Origin: Gemmata massiliana
Lineage (GTDB): Bacteria; Planctomycetota; Planctomycetia; Gemmatales; Gemmataceae
DNA: 64,000 bases
Assembly (NCBI GenBank): GCA_000531095.1
Contig: HG799475.1
Coordinates: forward strand, 78,686-142,685
Direction: 5' to 3'
In this document: positions 57,853 to 64,000 of the stretch, piece after piece
Numbering within the stretch: the stretch's first letter is position 1
Layout of the letters: each line of letters starts with the position of its first letter
The notes under the pieces: generated by a model
The model's input: only the letters and a program-made list of their open reading frames with translations
Databases searched by the model: none
What the model was told of the DNA's origin: nothing
Made by a program: the position numbers and the translations under genes

Positions 57853-59703
57853 GTGGCCGAATTCAGCTACAACGGTGTCGGATTCGCGTTCCTCCACACA
57901 CGAGGCGTACAGAGTACGCCGGAGTACACACCGGATCGGGCCGACTACCTGGGCACCGACCACATGATCCGCGTCGAGGGCGTGGTTCACGGGCGCGACG
58001 GCTCCGAGTTGGCGGCGGAGTACAACCGAATCAGGCACTCGCTAGAGATGCCCCGGGGCGATCTGCTGTACGCGGTCGAGGGCGCGCCCGTGCTGGAGAG
58101 CGGCGCGCGTCTCGATATTAGCAACGGCCCGCACCCGGAACTGATCTCGCTCGATCAGGTAATTGGGACGTGCAGTTTCCACGTCTCTTTCCTCGTGAAG
58201 ACGCGCCTGTGGGGTTGTGGAGCGCCTCCCACGTACCTCTCAAATCGTTGGCAAGAAACCGTCACGATCGGACCGGATCACCTGTCGAAAGTGGTCCGCA
58301 CGGGCACGCTATACACGCGGGCGAGTGTGCTGGCCGATACCGACGCGGCGCGGGCGGTCGTAACGCCGCCACCGCATTCCCGGTTCAACCGGATCGGCGC
58401 GGAGTACATATTCAGGTCCGACGGAATGGCACTGATGTATACTCTGACTGACATTGAGGTAGATTGCAACCCGCCACAACCGGCCATCCAGATCGATCAA
58501 GCGGAATATCAGGAGTCATGTCAAGACGGGGGGAGCCGGTACGGGGAGTGCCGGGTGGCGCTCACCGGTCGGCCCCGCGGGGACCGGAAGGGGCTCATCG
58601 CCACGGCGGTGACGATCGCCATCCGCCGAACTTCAAAACGCGGCTGGTGTCTCAACCCCGACCAAAGATGCTTTAACACGATGCGCGAGGTGCTGAACAA
58701 GAACAAGGTGTCGGTCACGATACGTGCGCTGATCCCGCCTACGATCACAGACACGAAAGCGACGAAGGACAAGCGGGCGATCCTCACCTGGGGCGGGGCC
58801 GCAACGGGTTTCGCCGTGGGCGGGTTCGTGGGCGGAGTGGTGGGCGCGCTCGCGGGATCAGCGCTCGGTCCAAAGGATCCCGTGTCGCCCCGGTTCCCGA
58901 CCAACTTCGCGGGGTGGGGGCGATCACCGGCGGGTTCCGACGACGCCGGTGTTCCGGACCCGGGTCTGCGCGGCACGGCGGGGCTGGTGGCGCTCTCCGC
59001 GAAGCTGAACGACCCGTGCCTACGGCAGACGGTGAAGCCGCTGACCGATGTGGAGTTGCGCACGCGCGTGGGGTTGCCTTCGGGCGGGCCGACGAGCGCC
59101 GTCATTGGGGCCGCTATCACCGTAACGGACGCGCTCCCCCAGGACGGAATGGATGTGGAGCTGAGCACCTCCAATTCGAGGATGTACGACACGACTAACA
59201 CGCGCATGATGCTGACCTGGGAAGAAGACGATCAGGTGGCTCATCTCGCCGCCACTGACACGACAGGCACGAGCGCGGCCGTGGCGCTGGCCTCACCGAC
59301 GATGCAGCTCGTGATCGACTGGACCGCGGAGCGCGTCGGTGCTTCTCCTTCCATCCCGTCGTCGGACCTGGGGCCGAACTTCGTGCGGATGGAGCGCACG
59401 CGCCAGCCCCTAACGCCGGTGCTCGAAGCGGACGGGCGCACGATGACCGTGAAGACGTCGGGTCGCATGGTGTTTGCAGTCTTGGACCCGAGCAAGGTGG
59501 TGGTGAGCGCCGCGGCCCCGCCCTGGGTGCTCTTGCAGGTGGATGAACTGCGGGCGCGCTCCCAGGGCCAGACGGCCCAGCAGATTGAGACGTGGTTGCG
59601 CGCCGCGCTGGTCGGCGCCGTGGGCGTTGAGAGCACGGCCCTCCTGCCGTTCGCCCAAACCCCTACGGTGCTGACGACCACAGGGGTAACCACTTCGGCG
59701 TGA
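57853..59703 (+). CDS. Large protein of unknown function, possibly phage-tail/baseplate-like
   Basis: 616 residues from GTG 57853 (AEFSYNGVGFAFLHTRGVQS). The first 230 residues are beta-rich (YLGTDHMIRVEGVVHGRDGS, IGTCSFHVSFLVKTRLWGCG, IFRSDGMALMYTLTDIEVDC) in a style resembling phage tail or baseplate hub proteins. A glycine-rich hydrophobic segment near 315-340 (GGFVGGVVGALAGSALG) interrupts. The C-terminal half is again mixed alpha/beta. No catalytic motif seen. Forms a unit with the two preceding genes; the phage link is inference only. Confidence 0.6.
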   Translation: MAEFSYNGVGFAFLHTRGVQSTPEYTPDRADYLGTDHMIRVEGVVHGRDGSELAAEYNRIRHSLEMPRGDLLYAVEGAPVLESGARLDISNGPHPELISLDQVIGTCSFHVSFLVKTRLWGCGAPPTYLSNRWQETVTIGPDHLSKVVRTGTLYTRASVLADTDAARAVVTPPPHSRFNRIGAEYIFRSDGMALMYTLTDIEVDCNPPQPAIQIDQAEYQESCQDGGSRYGECRVALTGRPRGDRKGLIATAVTIAIRRTSKRGWCLNPDQRCFNTMREVLNKNKVSVTIRALIPPTITDTKATKDKRAILTWGGAATGFAVGGFVGGVVGALAGSALGPKDPVSPRFPTNFAGWGRSPAGSDDAGVPDPGLRGTAGLVALSAKLNDPCLRQTVKPLTDVELRTRVGLPSGGPTSAVIGAAITVTDALPQDGMDVELSTSNSRMYDTTNTRMMLTWEEDDQVAHLAATDTTGTSAAVALASPTMQLVIDWTAERVGASPSIPSSDLGPNFVRMERTRQPLTPVLEADGRTMTVKTSGRMVFAVLDPSKVVVSAAAPPWVLLQVDELRARSQGQTAQQIETWLRAALVGAVGVESTALLPFAQTPTVLTTTGVTTSA

Positions 59704-60159
59704 AAGGGCAAGCATCTTCGCCTTGGACGCGGCCTTCTTGATCGGGCCAGTCCCTTGTGTCTTGGGCTCGCCCTCTTGCCTCGGCATGCACTCTCGCGAG
59801 CAGTGTACATTCTAGCAAGAAACGAATGGCCTGAAAGATTTAAATATTTTAATTGTCGATACAATAATTCGATTGTTTGCCGGATGAGTTGCAGCGAACA
59901 GGGCGTCTTCCATCGGTTTCTTCCGAAAGGCGAACATCCAGCAGCGGTCTATGGCTGTGACGTTGACGACGGCGATCCTGGCTCGCTTCGGGGTACACGA
60001 CCGCGTGGCCAAGTAACGGGGACTTGTACGCCTTAGAACGGGCCGGGTTGGTCGCAGTCGTTCGGGCTCTTCGACGGAACTTGAACGTGACTATTCTCGA
60101 CTCTCAAGCCCCCCCCCTCCACCGCGAGGGGCACAACAACAACCCACACGGGAGTTGCG
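59704..60159. other. Intergenic region, no gene seen
   Basis: 456 bases of mixed composition, with an AT-rich stretch near 59830-59880. Short frames on both strands have no recognisable features. A run of nine C is at about 60103. It may be the debris of one or more lost genes. Confidence 0.45.
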
Positions 60160-60444
60160 GTGACCGACTACAGAGCTAAAAAGACCTACGAGATGGAATT
60201 CGGCGTGACGTGGCGGCAACTGGCCGCCGCCGAGCCGGAACTGAACACGCTGCCCGAACAGGCGCGTGACGCGGGCGGTTGCCGCACTGTGGAGCAGGTG
60301 AACCGGAAGTTCACGCCGTTCGAGTCCCCGATCCACAAACTGGTCGGCTCCTTCGGCAAGCACCGGGGCCACCCTCTGCTCGGGACGCAGGCCGCATACG
60401 ACGTGGTAACGTGGCGGCTGCGGAACACTGTTGCCGGTGATTAG
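60160..60444 (+). CDS. Hypothetical protein
   Basis: 94 residues from GTG 60160 (TDYRAKKTYEMEFGVTWRQL). Charged, no signal or membrane segment; contains NRKFTPFESPIHKLVGSFGK and PLLGTQAAYDVVTWRLRNTV. Its end overlaps the convergent IS5 transposase fragment by four bases. Composition is protein-like and the start is preceded by GTTGCG only, so initiation is weakly supported. Family not recognised. Confidence 0.5.
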   Translation: MTDYRAKKTYEMEFGVTWRQLAAAEPELNTLPEQARDAGGCRTVEQVNRKFTPFESPIHKLVGSFGKHRGHPLLGTQAAYDVVTWRLRNTVAGD

Positions 60445-60842
60445 CTCGTCCAAGTTCGGTGGCAGCGCCCAGACGCAGGGCCGAAGGACAAATACCTCGG
60501 GTGCGATTGGAGGGTGCGCCCGTCCAAGATGACGGCGCTCGGGGAAGGGCTACGCCCGGCGGCGATGCGGAGCAACGCTCGGAGGTCGTGGGCCATGTCC
60601 TCGAAGCACCCGGCCGCGAGCCACCGCCGGGCCTGCTGGTACACGGCTGGCCACGGCGGGAAGTCGTGTGGCAGGAACCGCCACGGGGCGCCGGTCTTGA
60701 GGACCCAGCGGAGCGCGTCGAACACGTCCCGCAGGGCGTACTCACGCTGACCCGCGCCCTCGCACAACAGGGTCAGGTATGGGGCTGCGAACGCCCACTC
60801 GTCGTCCGTCACGTCACTGGGGTACGATTTTCGGGTTCCCAT
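60441..60842 (-). pseudogene. IS5 family transposase, N-terminal fragment
   Basis: 133-residue frame from ATG 60842. Typical IS5 start: YPSDVTDDEWAFAAPYLTLL, REYALRDVFDALRWVLKTGA, PWRFLPHDFPPWPAVYQQ, and the first catalytic aspartate in SAVILDGRTLQSHPRY. Right after this the similarity ends and the rest of the DDE domain is missing. A truncated copy, not active. Terminal repeats were not defined. Confidence 0.85.
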
Positions 60843-61068
60843 GACCCATTAGATTCCCCTGCCACGAGTTAGGTTCATAACAGGCTCTAGGCGCAGACGA
60901 GGTCGCAACATCTTGACTCAAGTCATTGCCCATAATGGATTTCCGCAGTCAAGTCTGGCGCGTTGCGAAGAGAAGTTGGGAAAAACGGACGCTAGATGGG
61001 AGACAGGTGGCACAGACTGCGTACTCGATGGGTAGTGGCGGGAAGGCAGGAAGCGGACGCATCAAGCC

Positions 61069-61782
61069 GTGCAAGTGGAGGTGACGGTGGAGCCTCAACT
61101 GGAGCAACAGCCAATCCCGCCCCCGCTACCCCGGTTGCAGGATTTGACGGACAAGTCCTACTGGGACTGCCTCCTCCGTTACTACCAAGAAGGCCGGTTC
61201 AAAGAAGCCGCCTACGACGAGGACATGTTTGAAGAGGTGTTGGTCGAAGAGCGGTATCGAGTCATCGATGAGTGTACTAAGGGTATCATCATTTATCTCA
61301 AGAGCCCCACTGGCAAAGAAGCTCGCAGAGTCAAGTTTTCACTTGAAGACTCTGAGGAAATTTTCCAAGTGTACTCCATTCGGCTCTTTAGGAGTCGGAC
61401 CAAATGGAATGGTGGCCCATTGCACCCCTGGTTCAAAATGATCTTGACCAACACGGTCATCGACCATTTACGAAAGACAAAAACGTTGACACTGCACGGC
61501 AAAATCACGGCGACTCAGTTTCGACATGATGACGATGACATGGAAGGCGGGATCGTAGAGCCGCAAGCGATGATCGAAGAGCCGATTATCATACTGATGT
61601 CGCGGGAGGTTGGCTTGTATCTCTCAAGGATCAGCAACACTCAATACAGACTGATCATCGAGTACGATCTGCAAGGTATGACGACGCCTGAAATCGCGGC
61701 TGCGCTTGGGATCGATGCCCAATCCGTCTACCGTGGTCGTTTTCGGGCCATTCAAGAAATGCGCTGCAGTCCGTCAGACTGA
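61069..61782 (+). CDS. ECF-like RNA polymerase sigma factor
   Basis: 237 residues from GTG 61069. After a proline-rich start, sigma region 2 is seen as GPLHPWFKMILTNTVIDHLR with KTKT. Region 4 is QYRLIIEYDLQGMTTPEIAA ALGIDAQSVYRGRFRAIQEM, a good HTH. Unlike the other two sigma genes in the window it has no membrane or sensor extension. Base composition is clearly lower in GC than its neighbours, which suggests acquisition. It is 147 bp upstream of a small gene and, beyond that, of a Lon-like protease-domain gene on the same strand, so these may act together. Confidence 0.82.
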   Translation: MQVEVTVEPQLEQQPIPPPLPRLQDLTDKSYWDCLLRYYQEGRFKEAAYDEDMFEEVLVEERYRVIDECTKGIIIYLKSPTGKEARRVKFSLEDSEEIFQVYSIRLFRSRTKWNGGPLHPWFKMILTNTVIDHLRKTKTLTLHGKITATQFRHDDDDMEGGIVEPQAMIEEPIIILMSREVGLYLSRISNTQYRLIIEYDLQGMTTPEIAAALGIDAQSVYRGRFRAIQEMRCSPSD

Positions 61783-61929
61783 CTTATGTCTTTTGACAAT
61801 AATCTGCTCCCATTGAAGTCTGCCGCATGCGCTGGTCGCCTTGGCCAACACCCTCAAGGGGCCTCCTTGAGGGTTGAGTTCGTTTAGCTGCTTCCGATCT
61901 GTCACGCTCCACTGGCTGAGGTAACACAG

Positions 61930-62259
61930 ATGGATGATCCTCCGAAGCAAGTTCACAAATTAGCTGCGTATCAGCGGTCGCTCTGTGATGAGGAGACACT
62001 TCACGCACTGGATGCCTCCGCCCGCCCTTCCCCTGCGAGATTCTACGCCGTGGCCCGTGGCAAGTCGCGGTGGACGGTTCGGGAGAGAGCCGCGATCGAC
62101 GCTGACCCAAAACTGCGAGCGTTCGAGTTGCAGATGCAGGAGGCAGTGAGGCTGGCCAAACGCAGGCCGACCGTAATCTCATTGCAGCGGGTGGTCGCAT
62201 CTGTCCCGGCCACGCAGGTACTTCGCGCCGCCGCAGCGACGAACTTTTCGACCCTCTGA
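61930..62259 (+). CDS. Small protein of unknown function downstream of sigma gene
   Basis: 109 residues from ATG 61930, GAGG eight bases upstream. Helical and charged: HKLAAYQRSLCDEETLHALD, RWTVRERAAIDADPKLRAFE and LQMQEAVRLAKRRPTVISLQ. No cysteine pairs of a zinc anti-sigma domain and no membrane segment. Its position suggests an adaptor or anti-sigma-like role, which is inference. Confidence 0.6.
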   Translation: MDDPPKQVHKLAAYQRSLCDEETLHALDASARPSPARFYAVARGKSRWTVRERAAIDADPKLRAFELQMQEAVRLAKRRPTVISLQRVVASVPATQVLRAAAATNFSTL

Positions 62260-62332
62260 CGCGATCAGGTCGAAGGTCTCATCGGGCCGGACGTCCTCGA
62301 AATCGCCGCCCGACGAGAACGGCCTAGTCACG

Positions 62333-62497
62333 GTGCGGTTCTTCGGCGAGATACCGCACCCGGTCGGCCTCATGGTCGGGGAGTCACCGGTAGATTTCAT
62401 CAAGCCGATCGACCAGTGCGGCTACGCCTACGTCCTGGCCGAACACATCCGCCCGGTTTTCAGCGACGAGGCTGAGTTGAAAGTTCGGACCGAGTAA
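62333..62497 (+). CDS. Short ORF or gene fragment
   Basis: 54 residues from GTG 62333, coding-like (RFFGEIPHPVGLMVGESPVD, QCGYAYVLAEHIRPVFSDEA). The frame is open further upstream (SPPDENGLVT) without a good start or ribosome site, so it may be the end of a truncated gene or have a lost start. It ends 43 bp before the Lon-like gene, in the same direction. No family recognised. Confidence 0.4.
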   Translation: MRFFGEIPHPVGLMVGESPVDFIKPIDQCGYAYVLAEHIRPVFSDEAELKVRTE

Positions 62498-62540
62498 CGC
62501 CGGCCTCACCCTCTGCGAGCCGGTGAACATGGGGAGCACC

Positions 62541-64000
62541 ATGAACTGGGCATCAATGCACGACGGCTTCCGTGATGGTTCGTTCTTCTGTAACCTCGGC
62601 AAGCTCAGACCGAAAGAACTGGCTGGCCGGTTGCAGTGGTCGCCATTGATTACTACGGCCCGACTTTGGGACTGGCTGCGGCAGGACGACGGTGCCGAGT
62701 GCGCCCTGCGTGCACCGCGCTGCGAAAATGCCTGGAAGACGATTTTGGCAGTCCTACTCGAACGGCATCTACTCAACCTTAACACCCGCTTCGACCCCCG
62801 CCCCCTCTACATGTTCTGGGAGTGGGTGACGAATGCGGCCGGGGCCGTTGGCCCGATCGCCAGCGTCTGGCGCGACAACGAGGATGACATCCGGGCATCC
62901 TGCGGTGAAGGGACGTTGAGCTACGAGGACATCGTCGCACAGGAAGCGAAATTCGCCCACATGCTGCGGCGGACCGAGGATGTTCTCGGGAGCGCTCCGG
63001 GTAAGATGCGCTGGGCGTCTGACGTGGTGGCGCGGCTGGCAGCGCGACATTCCGGTGGCAACGACGGCGTTCTCCCCCGCCGGTCTTACGCACAGATCGT
63101 GTTCGCCTGGGACGACACGGCACTGAAAGTCCCTCAGGACTTCCGCCCCGCGTTCCTGATCGACCTCGAACTCGGAGAGCAAGGGGCGGGTAACCCGTTC
63201 GTCGTCCCGGCGAACGCCTTCGATGACACCTTCCGGCAATCGGTCAGCGGCGTAGCCACGACGCTGGTCGGCCGCCGCCGCTTCCACCAACTTCAGTACC
63301 AGCCGCTGACGGGGGTCGAATTACCCGCCGGATCGTTGACCGGCGGGAGCGGCGGCCTCGCAATCTTGCTGACTCAACTCCTTGCGAACCGTGCAGGCGG
63401 CCGGTGGCGGAAGCACCACTTTGCCATGCCCCCGTGGGTCGTGGTGACGGCGACGCTCGACCCCGATGCCGAGGGTCGGTCTTGTCCCGTCGGGGCCATC
63501 CCCGCCAAGTTCCGGCTCTTGCGGGAAGCGGGCGTCCGGGTGGTCGTCGTTGCTGACGACACAGCGCAACTCACAGAGGTCACGCGGGTGCTGAGTCAGT
63601 TCCACGGCCGCTCGGGGATGACGATTCTGCGAGCCGACCGCCTACCTAGGCGAACTGTTGAGCGGCTCGTCGAGCATGGGTGTGCATGGCCTGTTGACAT
63701 CGAAAAGGCTCCGATCATTCCGCGACGTGTTTTTGTCGCAGGGATTGCTGCGACAACGCTAACCGCTGTTGCTAGTGCTGCTGTAGGTGCGCTCATATTC
63801 CCTGCGCCTGAACCGGTATTGGTGCCTGTGCCTCAACCGCGACCGCAAACGGAATCCATGAGACTGGGCTTAGAATTGCAGTCGATGTTGAAGGCTAACA
63901 GTACAGCGCGGGTTTTCCAGCGTTCCGTAAGCTGTTCATCGGGGAGGATTACCGATGACCGAGCGGGAGATCGTGGCCCTTGGTCCGGCGTTCGCGGAAT
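62541..64000 (+). CDS. Membrane-anchored protein with Lon-like (S16) Ser/Lys protease domain, 3' end beyond window
   Basis: ATG 62541 chosen; in-frame ATG 62529 and GTG 62523 are alternatives. The frame is open to the window edge. An N-terminal helical domain (WDWLRQDDGAECALRAPR, YEDIVAQEAKFAHMLRRTED) is followed by a beta-rich stretch (YAQIVFAWDDTALKVPQDFR). From about residue 250 it has a Lon-type peptidase pattern: SLTGGSGGLAILLTQLL, with candidate nucleophile Ser270, then VVVTATLD and CPVGAIPAKFRLLREAG, with candidate Lys323. A transmembrane helix lies near 396-419 (VFVAGIAATTLTAVASAAVG). There is no AAA+ ATPase. The sense after about 63900 is doubtful because another gene seems to start at 63955. 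Confidence 0.68.
   Translation, partial: MNWASMHDGFRDGSFFCNLGKLRPKELAGRLQWSPLITTARLWDWLRQDDGAECALRAPRCENAWKTILAVLLERHLLNLNTRFDPRPLYMFWEWVTNAAGAVGPIASVWRDNEDDIRASCGEGTLSYEDIVAQEAKFAHMLRRTEDVLGSAPGKMRWASDVVARLAARHSGGNDGVLPRRSYAQIVFAWDDTALKVPQDFRPAFLIDLELGEQGAGNPFVVPANAFDDTFRQSVSGVATTLVGRRRFHQLQYQPLTGVELPAGSLTGGSGGLAILLTQLLANRAGGRWRKHHFAMPPWVVVTATLDPDAEGRSCPVGAIPAKFRLLREAGVRVVVVADDTAQLTEVTRVLSQFHGRSGMTILRADRLPRRTVERLVEHGCAWPVDIEKAPIIPRRVFVAGIAATTLTAVASAAVGALIFPAPEPVLVPVPQPRPQTESMRLGLELQSMLKANSTARVFQRSVSCSSGRITDDRAGDRGPWSGVRG
63955..64000 (+). CDS. Start of a further gene, cut by the window edge
   Basis: ATG 63955 with GGGGAGG seven bases upstream reads MTEREIVALGPAFAE to the edge. It overlaps the Lon-like frame. 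The opening recalls some IS701-type transposases, in which case an IS has cut the protease gene; 15 residues are too few to be sure. Confidence 0.35.
   Translation, partial: MTEREIVALGPAFAE

Overview
The window looks like a chromosome segment of a Gemmata-like planctomycete (family Gemmataceae). Pointers are very high GC; several DUF1501 and DUF1549/DUF1553 proteins with a CxxCH haem motif; DUF1559 proteins with a pilin-like N-terminus; a TIGR03000-type surface protein; ECF sigma factors fused to WD40 or carboxypeptidase-regulatory-like domains; and a giant surface protein with the planctomycete LEDRLVPS N-terminal motif. Gene family names come from recognising the protein sequence; no database was searched.

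Layout. 1-6.4 kb (minus): a DUF1501 protein cut by the window edge, a DUF1549/1553 protein, and a sigma factor-WD40 fusion. 6.9-7.9 kb: a broken WD40 fragment and an IS630-type transposase remnant that itself carries a 102-bp MITE-like insert. 8-14.6 kb (minus): a giant multidomain surface protein (two ThuA/amidotransferase-like domains, two C-type lectin domains, PKD/Ig-like repeats, RTX-like tail). 15.2-19.1 kb: membrane/TPR proteins, a lipoprotein and a DUF1559 protein. 19.2-32.1 kb (minus): a tight probable operon read from an ECF sigma-carboxypeptidase-regulatory fusion through a DNRLRE-type protein, DUF1501, a PPC-domain protein, DUF1549/1553, a cytochrome c-WD40 protein and a PQQ beta-propeller protein. 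32.2-33.5 kb: a secreted purple-acid-phosphatase-like enzyme. 34-41.4 kb (plus): TetR regulator, RND efflux pump, sensor kinase and sigma54-dependent response regulator. 41.4-47.2 kb: a small protein, metK, DUF1559, a TIGR03000-type protein and an ADP-ribosylglycohydrolase.

47.3-60.9 kb is an insertion graveyard. A DUF1549 gene is split by a 4.8-kb nest: a MITE-like element with 3-bp target duplication that was hit by an IS4-like element, an IS66 element (8-bp duplication) and an IS630 element (TA duplication). Next comes another IS630 element split by a second copy of a smaller IS630-type element, then a broken tyrosine integrase beside a tRNA-like sequence, three unassigned genes that could be virion-like, and an IS5 fragment. 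61-64 kb holds the most unusual intact-looking gene set: a lower-GC ECF-like sigma factor, a small unknown protein, a short ORF and a membrane-anchored protein with a Lon-like Ser/Lys protease domain, cut by the window edge.

Quality warning. Many long genes are broken by single-base shifts, several in or beside homopolymers, and one break contains 19 bases identical to loxP, which is also part of the linker of some paired-end libraries. Some of the 'pseudogenes' are therefore probably assembly errors, while the transposon-interrupted genes are real disruptions because target-site duplications can be seen.
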